DNA of 5,024 bases, taken from Robiginitomaculum sp. Lineage in GTDB: Bacteria; Pseudomonadota; Alphaproteobacteria; Caulobacterales; Maricaulaceae. A program made the position numbers and the translations under genes. Each line of letters opens with the position of its first letter. Position 1 is the first letter of the stretch. The notes beneath the pieces were generated by a model. It made no database searches and was not told the DNA's origin. It saw nothing but the letters and a program-made list of their open reading frames with translations. The DNA lies in NCBI GenBank assembly GCA_002733385.1, contig NVVO01000029.1:1636-6659 (forward strand). Reading direction: 5' to 3'. Of this stretch, positions 1 to 5,024 are shown piece by piece.

Positions 1-1226
1 CACAACTGATCAAGGCCGATGACGGCTTTCATTTATGGTCGGAAACTTACGACGGCACGCTCGACGATATTTTTGATCTTCAGGAAAAAATCGCCCGCGC
101 CATCGCCGGTGAGTTACAGGTTTTACTGAATGTCGGCGAAGATACACGGCTCGCCGATACGCGCACCGATAACAAACAAGCTTACGATCTTTATTTACAA
201 GGCCGGGCCTTAAGCCGCCAAAGTTTTGGCGAGGGTGTCATGGCCAAGGCCGTGACCCTGCTGGAGAGTGCGGTGGCACTAGACCCACAATTTGCCGATG
301 CTTGGGCGGCGCTGGGGCATGCCTATTTTGTTACCCCTAATTTCACAACTGTGAAGGACCAAAAACCCTTTAATGCCAATGCGCTAAGATCTGCCCGCAG
401 AGCGCTTGCCATTGATCCTTCGAACATGCGCGCGGAAACGATACTGCTAAATTTGCTCTCGCGGAACAAGGAATTTACCAAAGCCCGCGCAGGCCTAGAG
501 CGGCTCACCGCCCTTAATGGACAAAATACCGGTCTTTCTTTTAGCGAGGGTTATAGCAGAGCCGCCATGGGTCAAACCAAAGCCGCGCTACCTTACTTTG
601 AAAAATCCGTAAACCTTGACCCCGCCAATGGCGTTGTGCGGGACATCTATGGAATTGCTTTGTTTAATTCTGGTGATCTTGACGGCGCAGAAATAAACTT
701 TCAAAAGAGTCTTGATTTGGGCTATTTTAGCGCCTTTATCAGTTTGTCAAATCTTGCATTCATGCAAGGCGATTCAGAGGCTGCTATAGACCATTTGCTA
801 AGTGGGTACGACACCTTGGGGCAATATATAGCGACACAATTTCAAGATCGTTCTTTGTGGGAAGTGGTAGCAAAGGGGTTTTATAGCGGCAAGGAAACCG
901 ACCGGTTAAAATTATTGGCCATGGTTGACGCCTATGTGCAATCACCAGACCCCATTGTGGATTGGACTATTATGGGCAATTATTTACGTGCCGGAGATGC
1001 CAAAGCTTTTATGGATACGTTCGAGGCGCACCCGATGTCCAACCCCGACTTTACATTTCTCCATCTCTGGGGCGAACAAGAAACCAGCCGCAAAGTGCGC
1101 CAGCATCCGGATTTTCAAGGCTTTGCCAAACGAAACGGCTTGCTGGAATACTGGCAGACCTATGGCTGGCCAGATAAATGCCGCCCGGTTAAAGGCGGCG
1201 GCCCTGATGATTTTACCTGTGATTAG
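1..1226 (+). CDS. TolB-like/TPR repeat membrane protein, C-terminal part (5' truncated by window)
   Basis: The reading frame is open from base 3 to the TAG at 1224-1226, giving 407 visible residues. The ATG at 240 is internal, because well-conserved sequence precedes it. Visible residues 1-45 (QLIKADDGFHLWSETYDG..., then DDIFDLQEKIARAI) match the end of the TolB/FlgO-like domain found in alphaproteobacterial proteins that also have an N-terminal FxELKRRNVxR segment, one membrane helix and C-terminal TPRs. Residues from about 59 to 270 form TPR-like helix pairs, clearest at 177-207 and 210-240, each ending in a LDP or LDLG turn. The last 25 residues carry the family's YWxxxGWPDxCRP...F.CD tail. 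TPRs imply protein binding, and in related proteins this module is joined to a membrane helix, a winged helix or a cyclase domain; which one applies lies outside the window. The family is well supported, but the cellular role is unknown. A stub resembling a paralogue's start follows 14 bases downstream. Confidence 0.85.
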   Translation, partial: QLIKADDGFHLWSETYDGTLDDIFDLQEKIARAIAGELQVLLNVGEDTRLADTRTDNKQAYDLYLQGRALSRQSFGEGVMAKAVTLLESAVALDPQFADAWAALGHAYFVTPNFTTVKDQKPFNANALRSARRALAIDPSNMRAETILLNLLSRNKEFTKARAGLERLTALNGQNTGLSFSEGYSRAAMGQTKAALPYFEKSVNLDPANGVVRDIYGIALFNSGDLDGAEINFQKSLDLGYFSAFISLSNLAFMQGDSEAAIDHLLSGYDTLGQYIATQFQDRSLWEVVAKGFYSGKETDRLKLLAMVDAYVQSPDPIVDWTIMGNYLRAGDAKAFMDTFEAHPMSNPDFTFLHLWGEQETSRKVRQHPDFQGFAKRNGLLEYWQTYGWPDKCRPVKGGGPDDFTCD

Positions 1227-1240
1227 AGATGTGAGTGATA

Positions 1241-1285
1241 ATGAATAATCTATTTACTGAACTAAAACACCGCCAAACGCCGTGA
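1241..1285 (+). pseudogene. Stub of a second TolB/TPR-family gene (N-terminal codons only)
   Basis: An ATG 14 bases after the upstream stop, preceded by a weak GAG-type ribosome site (gtgagtgat), opens a 14-codon frame reading MNNLFTELKHRQTP and ending at TGA 1283-1285. The first 11 residues fit the N-terminus typical of the membrane-anchored TolB/TPR family (FxELKRRNVxRV, then a membrane helix), which is the family of the gene just upstream. After HR the similarity stops and no membrane helix follows in this frame. Bases 1276-1290 in another frame read N-A-V-I-stop, a weak hint of frameshift decay. I infer a tandem paralogue lost by deletion or decay, leaving its start. Alternatives are a chance match or a short functional peptide. 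The match is only 11 residues, hence the moderate confidence. Confidence 0.5.
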
Positions 1286-1306
1286 TTTAGAGGCCCCCAC
1301 ACCCTG

Positions 1307-1338
1307 CCGCTCATACCCGACCCCGATCGGGTATCCAG
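1307..1338 (+). repeat. Palindromic intergenic repeat, left copy
   Basis: This 32-base unit starts ccgctcatacccga and ends tcgggtatccag. It holds a perfect 7-bp hairpin, TACCCGA / TCGGGTA, around a 6-base loop. Its reverse complement matches the unit at 1381-1411 at nearly every base outside the inner stem and loop. Its shape (ctggatacc...ggtatgagcgg on the other strand) resembles the short palindromes scattered between genes in many alphaproteobacterial genomes. That comparison rests on recall of the general type, not on a search. Confidence 0.75.
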
Positions 1339-1348
1339 CGAATAAAGC

Positions 1349-1362
1349 GTGCGCCCGCGCAC
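1349..1362. repeat. Small GC-rich hairpin between the two repeat copies
   Basis: GTGCG, a four-base CCCG loop, and CGCAC form a perfect 5-bp stem lying roughly midway between the two inverted repeat units. With the flanking units it gives a three-hairpin or cruciform-like layout. There is no T-run after it, so it is not an intrinsic terminator by the usual criteria. Any role is unknown. Confidence 0.5.
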
Positions 1363-1380
1363 ACATATCTGATTAAGAGA

Positions 1381-1411
1381 CTGGATACCCAGTCAAGCTG
1401 GGTATGAGCGG
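1381..1411 (-). repeat. Palindromic intergenic repeat, right copy (inverted)
   Basis: This 31-base unit starts ctggatacccag and ends ctgggtatgagcgg, inverted relative to the copy at 1307-1338. Its inner stem is TACCCAG / CTGGGTA around a 5-base loop. The two inner stem pairs differ from the left copy on both arms (GA/TC against AG/CT), so pairing is kept. Weak complementarity continues outside the pair (cccccaca at 1294-1301 against tatggggg at 1415-1422). The pair could fold as one long stem in RNA between the convergent TPR-family and SDR genes and might act as a 3'-end structure. Confidence 0.75.
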
Positions 1412-1460
1412 AGTTATGGGGGTTTACGCGGGGTCGGCTTTTAAAGTTTATGTTAGCCGT

Positions 1461-2282
1461 TTATAGCCCCATTTGAGCCTTCATATTGCTCAAGAACGTA
1501 TCATCATCCAATGCCTTGCGCTCAGCTATGAGCTGTGCAGCGTCAGCGCCTGCCGTATAGCGCAAAGTAGATGTCCCGTCCGTAGCCGCAGTCCAGATAA
1601 CGTCTGCCACAAGTTCAGGAGTAGAGGCGTTTTCGCCATTACTGATTTGCTCCATATATGCCGTTATGGCCTGTACGGTGGGTAGGTATTCCTCCATGTT
1701 CTCATCAACATGAAAATCCAGTGAACGGCCAATAAAATCAGTTTTGATGGCACCGGGCTCAACAAGTTTGGCTTTGATGCCGATCGACCCCAGTTCATAG
1801 CCCAATGCCTCGGTTAGACCTTCAACAGCAAATTTAGTGCCGGAATAAAGTGACGTCAGAGGAAAAGCCACCTTGCCACCGACCGAACTGATATTGACAA
1901 TTACACCTGATTTTGCTGCTCGCATATGGGGTAGCACCTCTTTGGTTGTCGCAATCAACCCAATCACATTGGTATCGAATTGGCGGCGAATATTTTCCAT
2001 TGGGAAGGTTTCCATCGGGCCAACGGCGCCGTATCCGGCATTGTTTACCAACACATCAATGCTGTCAAATTTGGCCATGCTCTGTGCAACTGCCGCTTTG
2101 ATCGACGTCTCGTCGGTTACGTCCAGCTTCGTTATCAGCACATTGGATAATTGGCTTAGCTCAGTTTCTGCGGCGGGCGTGCGCATAGTGGCCACGACAT
2201 TCCAACCTTTATTGTGAAATAGTTTTGAGGTTGCCCTGCCAATGCCTGTAGATGCGCCTGTGATAAGAATAGTCTTCGTCAT
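1461..2282 (-). CDS. Classical short-chain dehydrogenase/reductase (SDR)
   Basis: This 273-residue protein is an NAD(P)-dependent cytosolic oxidoreductase with a complete classical SDR motif set: TGASTGIG cofactor loop at 8-15, acidic LDV at 53-55, NNAG at 80-83, and the catalytic tetrad N105, S133, Y146 and K150 (YSGTK). EPG at 175-177 is the usual segment after the active site. R16 and R34 near the cofactor site favour NADP(H) over NAD(H), which is an inference. The length, slightly above the ~250 core, fits the subgroup with a longer C-terminus that includes many 17-beta-HSD-like and retinol-dehydrogenase-like annotations. The substrate cannot be assigned. The start is supported by AGGAA at 2290-2294. 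The gene is divergent from a TetR regulator with a 111-base shared region, so repression by that regulator is the simplest expectation. Confidence 0.93.
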   Translation of the reverse strand: MTKTILITGASTGIGRATSKLFHNKGWNVVATMRTPAAETELSQLSNVLITKLDVTDETSIKAAVAQSMAKFDSIDVLVNNAGYGAVGPMETFPMENIRRQFDTNVIGLIATTKEVLPHMRAAKSGVIVNISSVGGKVAFPLTSLYSGTKFAVEGLTEALGYELGSIGIKAKLVEPGAIKTDFIGRSLDFHVDENMEEYLPTVQAITAYMEQISNGENASTPELVADVIWTAATDGTSTLRYTAGADAAQLIAERKALDDDTFLSNMKAQMGL

Positions 2283-2289
2283 TTTTGAG

Positions 2290-2294
2290 TTCCT
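2290..2294 (-). promoter_or_regulatory. Ribosome binding site of the SDR gene
   Basis: On the minus strand the sequence is AGGAA, seven bases upstream of the ATG at 2282-2280. It is the clearest Shine-Dalgarno match for a start in this window and fixes the SDR start, as no other in-frame ATG lies nearby with a comparable site. Confidence 0.6.
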
Positions 2295-2295
2295 A

Positions 2296-2331
2296 TTGTG
2301 AGTTGGTTTTGTTAATAGTAAAACCTATATA
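2296..2331 (+). promoter_or_regulatory. Candidate promoter(s) for the TetR-family gene
   Basis: Two overlapping sigma70-like pairs fit here: TTGTGA (2296-2301), 17 bases, TAAAAC (2319-2324), and TTGGTT (2303-2308), 17 bases, TATATA (2326-2331). Both are imperfect, and the region is AT-rich, so chance matches are likely. Either would give a leader of roughly 55-65 bases before the ATG at 2394. The second pair uses the same TATATA as the opposing SDR promoter candidate. Confidence 0.3.
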
Positions 2332-2354
2332 GTTAGAGTCATCATGAAAGTAAA
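2326..2354 (-). promoter_or_regulatory. Candidate promoter of the SDR gene
   Basis: Reading the minus strand, TTTACT (2354-2349) and TATATA (2331-2326) are separated by exactly 17 bases, each matching 4 of 6 consensus positions. Transcription would start near 2319 and give a leader of about 36 bases. The -35 box lies inside the palindromic AAAGTAAACTTT, so a protein bound there would block polymerase. Confidence 0.4.
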
Positions 2355-2363
2355 CTTTAAAGT
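2347..2363. promoter_or_regulatory. Candidate TetR-family operator
   Basis: AAAGTAAACTTTAAAGT contains two overlapping palindromes: AAAGT-AA-ACTTT (2347-2358) and a perfect 10-base ACTTTAAAGT (2354-2363). It overlaps the proposed -35 of the SDR promoter and lies just downstream of one candidate tetR start point, so one bound dimer could repress both genes. TetR-type regulators commonly bind such dyads in divergent intergenic regions. The assignment to this regulator is inference; AT-rich DNA yields short palindromes by chance. Confidence 0.4.
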
Positions 2364-2393
2364 GTAGGTTATTGAGGGCATGCGAGAGACGAG

Positions 2394-2990
2394 ATGGCAC
2401 GAAAACTAAGAAAACTAGAACAGGTGGTTGAAGCTGCACTTATTGAATTTCAGGAAAACGGCTTCACCTTTGCCAACATGGACCGGATTTCAGAACGGGC
2501 TCAAGTTTCAAAACGCACACTTTATAATTATTTTGAGAGCAAAGAAATACTGTTTCAAGAAATCGTAACTCGTGCTGGCAACTATCTCAGTGATAACGAA
2601 CCATGTGTATTCTTACCCGGCAAGGACATCATACCACAACTTCACGATTTGGCGCTTAGATTGGCACTGCCATATACGGACGCGGCGACAATGAAGATGT
2701 CCCGATTGATTGTCGGTGAAATGTTACGCAACAGGGAAATGATTACTGACATGTTGTTCGAGATTGAATTGGCCGCCCCTGCGGAAGCATTCTTCATATC
2801 CGCCGCTGACGCAAAAATTATCTCCCATCAAGCCGGGGCCATACTGGCGGTCAATTTTCACGCTTTCATCAAAAGTCAATGTTTCTGGCCCGCTATTTTA
2901 TCGGGCGAAACCCTATCCTTGGCAGAGGTTAATCAAGTAGCCAAAAGCGCAAGCGAAATGTTTGCTCATCAGTTCCGAGCAGGCTCGTAG
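2394..2990 (+). CDS. TetR/AcrR-family transcriptional regulator
   Basis: This 198-residue protein has the usual TetR size and architecture. The N-terminal DNA-binding domain spans about residues 8-54: a first helix with VVEAALIEFQENGF, then the helix-turn-helix MDRISERAQVSKRTLYNYFESKEILF with the signature TLYNYF-SKE. The C-terminal ligand and dimer domain (about 75-198) is helical and variable; RLIVGEMLRNREM at 104-116 resembles the AefR/AcrR-like C-terminal type, only tentatively. The start is the first ATG after an in-frame stop at 2373-2375, so no longer N-terminus is possible from an ATG. Its ribosome site is poor (gagagacgag). An overlapping ATG at 2380 in another frame encodes only nine residues. 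The gene is divergent from the SDR, and it probably represses the SDR and itself until a small ligand binds. The ligand is unknown. Confidence 0.93.
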   Translation: MARKLRKLEQVVEAALIEFQENGFTFANMDRISERAQVSKRTLYNYFESKEILFQEIVTRAGNYLSDNEPCVFLPGKDIIPQLHDLALRLALPYTDAATMKMSRLIVGEMLRNREMITDMLFEIELAAPAEAFFISAADAKIISHQAGAILAVNFHAFIKSQCFWPAILSGETLSLAEVNQVAKSASEMFAHQFRAGS

Positions 2991-3021
2991 AACGGTACGC
3001 CTTGAAAGCCGGTACAAATTT

Positions 3022-3050
3022 TTACACGCCTGCACTGTGGCAATTATAAC
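3022..3050 (+). promoter_or_regulatory. Candidate trkH promoter
   Basis: TTACAC (3022-3027) and TATAAC (3045-3050) are spaced by 17 bases; the -10 matches five of six consensus positions and the -35 four. Transcription would begin near 3057, giving a leader of about 100 bases that is strikingly pyrimidine-rich from about 3075 to 3140. The position just after the tetR stop suggests that trkH is transcribed separately from tetR. Confidence 0.4.
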
Positions 3051-3155
3051 AAACCCACATGAAAATGATAAAAGCCATTTCCCTCTTACGCTCTCTCTTG
3101 TATTTGCCCCCAAACTTCCCCTTGCACTCCCGCCTCATTTGCATAGGCTCCCACT

Positions 3156-4604
3156 ATGCCTGATTTGCGCCCCGTATTGTTTATTGTTGGTCTGATGATT
3201 GCCGGGCTTGGGGTGGCCATGCTCATTCCTATGCTGGTGGATTTGGCCCATAAGGGCGAAAGCTGGCAAGCCTTTGGCATTTCGGGGTTCATTACCGCCT
3301 TGTTTGGCAGCGTCATTGCCCTGGCCAGCTATTCACCCAAAGCCAGGATGAGTGCCAGAGGGGCATTTTTACTGACCGTTACCTCTTGGGTTATTTTGGC
3401 ATTCGTCGGGGCTTTGCCGTTCATTTTGCAAGAAAACTCCATGTCATTTACCGATGCCTATTTCGAATCCATGTCCGGCCTGACCACAACCGGCTCTACG
3501 GTGATGACCGGGCTTGATCAAGCGCCCAGAGGGATTTTACTGTGGCGGGCCATGCTGCAATGGTACGGCGGTATCGGTATCATCATCACCGCCATTGCCA
3601 TTTTGCCGCGCCTTAACATTGGCGGCATGCAATTGTTCCGCGCCGAATGGTTTGACCCCATGGGTAAAATATTGCCCCGGGCCGGGCAAATCGCCACCGG
3701 CATCGGGGTCGCCTATATTGGCCTGACCGTGATTTGCGCCGTAAGCTATAACATGCTCGGCATTGAAATGTTCGACGCCATATGCTTGGCCATGACCACC
3801 ATAGCCACGGGCGGCTTTACCAATTCGGATGCGAGCTTTGCAGCCTATACCGAACACGGCGCGGATATGGTCGCCGTCCTGTTCATGATTTTGGCATCCC
3901 TGCCCTTTGCCGCCTATGTGCTGGCCATGCGCGGTAATCTGTCTGCGGTTTACAAAAACCCTCAAACCCGTGGGTTTTTGCTCATCCTGCTGGTGCTGAT
4001 CATGTTGATGACAACCTATATGACCATGAATAATTACAGCTCAGAAGCCCACCCCCTGCGCCTGGCCATGTTCAATATTACCTCCATCATTACCGGTACA
4101 GGTTATAGCTTTGGTGATTATCAAAGCTGGGGCCCATTGGCGGTTGGCGTGTTTTTCTCCGCCATGTTTATTGGGGGCTGCGCCGGGTCTACGTCCTGCT
4201 CCATCAAGATTTTCCGTTACCAGGTCGCATTTGAAGCCCTACGTGCCTATGTGGTGCGCATGCCGCGCCGCCATGCCGTCTCCCCCATGCGCTACGGCGG
4301 CAGACCTTTGCCCAAATCAGCCGTCTACTCGGTTATGGGGTTCTTTTTCATCTTTATGATGTGTTACGCCGTGACGGCAATCCTGTTGTCGCTCATGGGG
4401 CTGGACGAAATAACCGCCTTGTCTGCGGCGGCAACGTCGATCACAAATGTCGGGCCGGGCCTTGGGGATATTGTCGGGCCTACGGGTACATTTCAGCCCC
4501 TGCCCAACGCGGCAAAATGGGTCATGGCCATGGCCATGATTGTCGGGCGGTTGGAAATTATTCCGGTTCTTGTGGTGTTAAACCCGTCGTTCTGGCGGGC
4601 TTAA
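3156..4604 (+). CDS. trkH: Trk system potassium uptake protein TrkH
   Basis: This 482-residue integral membrane protein matches the usual TrkH length (about 480-485). It is the K+-conducting subunit of the Trk system, working in the inner membrane with the cytosolic nucleotide-binding protein TrkA. The four pore-loop filter segments are visible in order: SGLTTTGSTV (107-116), TTIATGGF (214-221), TSIITGTGY (309-317) and TSITNVGPGLG (427-437). Other landmarks are WRAMLQWYGGIGI (130-142), the intramembrane-loop motif GGCAGST (340-346) followed by a basic KIFR, and the C-terminal GRLEIIP...NPSFWR. The start MPDLRPVLFIVG agrees with family N-termini; its ribosome site is only AGG at 3145-3147. No trkA is present here; in many alphaproteobacteria it lies in the ntrX-hfq cluster, so separation is ordinary. 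The stop overlaps that of hslO. Confidence 0.96.
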   Translation: MPDLRPVLFIVGLMIAGLGVAMLIPMLVDLAHKGESWQAFGISGFITALFGSVIALASYSPKARMSARGAFLLTVTSWVILAFVGALPFILQENSMSFTDAYFESMSGLTTTGSTVMTGLDQAPRGILLWRAMLQWYGGIGIIITAIAILPRLNIGGMQLFRAEWFDPMGKILPRAGQIATGIGVAYIGLTVICAVSYNMLGIEMFDAICLAMTTIATGGFTNSDASFAAYTEHGADMVAVLFMILASLPFAAYVLAMRGNLSAVYKNPQTRGFLLILLVLIMLMTTYMTMNNYSSEAHPLRLAMFNITSIITGTGYSFGDYQSWGPLAVGVFFSAMFIGGCAGSTSCSIKIFRYQVAFEALRAYVVRMPRRHAVSPMRYGGRPLPKSAVYSVMGFFFIFMMCYAVTAILLSLMGLDEITALSAAATSITNVGPGLGDIVGPTGTFQPLPNAAKWVMAMAMIVGRLEIIPVLVVLNPSFWRA

Positions 4605-5024
4605 GCTTCAAGATCACCACGCAAGAATATATATTCTGCGGCACAAAATTCGCATTTTGCCGTAATTTTTCCGTCAATAAACATCTCGTCCTGGTCTTTG
4701 ACTTCAAAGCTTTTCAAGCTGTTCAACAAACGTTCCCGCGAACAGGAACATTGCGCCCGCACGTGTGTTGGTGTGTCTAAACGAACACCCAGTTCATGGA
4801 ACAAATTATAAAGCAGCCGCTCGCTGGCCAGATCTGGGTCGAGCAATTCTTCGTCTTTCAACGTCCCCATAACCGCTTTGCTTAACTCCCAGGCTTCATC
4901 TGTGTCGCCGCGCTCAGTATCGCCCGCCACACGCTGTACCATCAAACCACCGCCGCGCCATTGCGTATCTTGGCCTGGCAGGTGTAACTTGCCAACCGCC
5001 AGCCTGATGCGGGTTGGCACTTGC
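4601..5024 (-). CDS. hslO: Redox-regulated chaperone Hsp33, C-terminal half (5' truncated by window)
   Basis: This is the C-terminal 140 residues of Hsp33, a cytosolic holdase chaperone activated by oxidation and unfolding. E. coli Hsp33 is 292 residues, so about half is visible. The zinc switch is complete: CSC at visible residues 92-94 (codons 4750-4742) and CEFC at 124-127 (codons 4654-4643), giving CxC, 29 residues, CxxC. These four cysteines bind Zn2+ when reduced and form disulfides on activation. Upstream residues QVPTRIRLAV and GGGLMVQR match the end of the N-terminal substrate-binding domain. A GTG at 5020-5018 is the internal Val of that segment, not a start; the frame runs on through the window edge. 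It is convergent with trkH, sharing stop-codon bases. Confidence 0.96.
   Translation of the reverse strand, partial: QVPTRIRLAVGKLHLPGQDTQWRGGGLMVQRVAGDTERGDTDEAWELSKAVMGTLKDEELLDPDLASERLLYNLFHELGVRLDTPTHVRAQCSCSRERLLNSLKSFEVKDQDEMFIDGKITAKCEFCAAEYIFLRGDLEA
4620..4640. other. Palindromic hairpin just after the trkH stop, inside hslO
   Basis: AGAATATATATTCT (4624-4637) is a perfect 14-base palindrome, and with one bulged A it extends by CGC/GCG on both sides. It begins 15 bases after the trkH stop and encodes part of the AEYIFLR stretch near the end of hslO. No T-run follows, so it is not a standard intrinsic terminator, but it could mark or protect the 3' end of trkH mRNA. Confidence 0.3.

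Noticed and set aside
240..1226. The ATG at 240 as the start of the TPR protein gene
   Set aside because: The same frame is open to the window edge, and its residues before 240 match the conserved TolB-like domain end of the family, so 240 is internal.
925..1248. Open frame of 107 codons overlapping the end of the TPR gene
   Set aside because: It lies in another frame of a well-supported gene and shows no recognisable domain.
2322..2370. AACCTA (2322-2327) and TAGGTT (2365-2370) as a paired operator
   Set aside because: The arms are only six bases and are 37 bases apart, too far for one TetR dimer; similarity beyond the arms breaks down.
2380..2409. Nine-codon upstream frame overlapping the tetR start
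   Set aside because: The GAGGG before it is too close to the ATG to act as a ribosome site, and such a short frame is likely to occur by chance.
2995..3023. Possible terminator after tetR (repeated CGGTAC, then attttt)
   Set aside because: The stem is weak with mismatches, and the two CGGTAC copies are direct rather than inverted except for the GTAC core, so a stable terminator hairpin is not supported.
3537..3965. 142-codon minus-strand open frame inside trkH
   Set aside because: It is antisense to conserved pore-loop regions of TrkH, and its composition (rich in G, H and Q) is typical of a shadow frame.
4361..4780. 139-codon plus-strand open frame across the trkH/hslO junction
   Set aside because: It overlaps two strongly identified genes in other frames and has no ribosome site or domain.
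4601..5020. GTG at 5020-5018 as the hslO start
   Set aside because: The codon encodes the Val in the conserved QVPTRIRLAV segment in the middle of Hsp33, and the frame continues upstream past the window edge.

Overview
The window looks like chromosomal DNA from an alphaproteobacterium of moderate GC content. Three things suggest this: a membrane-anchored TolB-like/TPR protein family common in that class, a short palindromic intergenic repeat of a type often seen there, and a TrkH potassium transporter with the typical short N-terminus. The genus cannot be fixed from the sequence. No phage, transposase, CRISPR, tRNA or rRNA signal is visible.

Layout, left to right. (1) Bases 1-1226 (+) hold the C-terminal 407 residues of a TolB-like/TPR protein whose start lies outside the window. 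(2) Bases 1227-1460 are intergenic but not empty. They hold a 14-codon stub (1241-1285) that reads like the first residues of a second protein of the same family, followed by a pair of inverted palindromic repeats (1307-1411) with a third small hairpin between them. (3) A classical short-chain dehydrogenase/reductase (SDR) lies on the minus strand (1461-2282), divergent from (4) a TetR-family regulator on the plus strand (2394-2990). Their 111-base shared region carries overlapping promoter-like boxes and a short palindrome that could be the TetR operator. (5) trkH (3156-4604, +) encodes the membrane subunit of the Trk K+ uptake system and has its own candidate promoter at 3022-3050. (6) The C-terminal half of hslO, the redox-switched chaperone Hsp33, lies on the minus strand (4601-5024 and beyond). 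It converges on trkH so tightly that the two stop codons share bases.

How the genes relate. The SDR and TetR genes form a classic divergent regulator-target pair, probably responding to a small molecule that the SDR reduces or oxidises; the substrate cannot be read from sequence. trkH and hslO are housekeeping or stress genes (potassium homeostasis and oxidative proteostasis) with no evident functional link beyond their shared 3' ends. The TolB/TPR gene and the adjacent stub suggest a former tandem array of paralogues that has decayed, with the repeat element lying just past the break.

I see no convincing undescribed system here. The observations most worth checking are the paralogue stub next to the repeat, the compensatory base changes in the repeat hairpins, the divergent operator region, and the palindromic shared stop between trkH and hslO.
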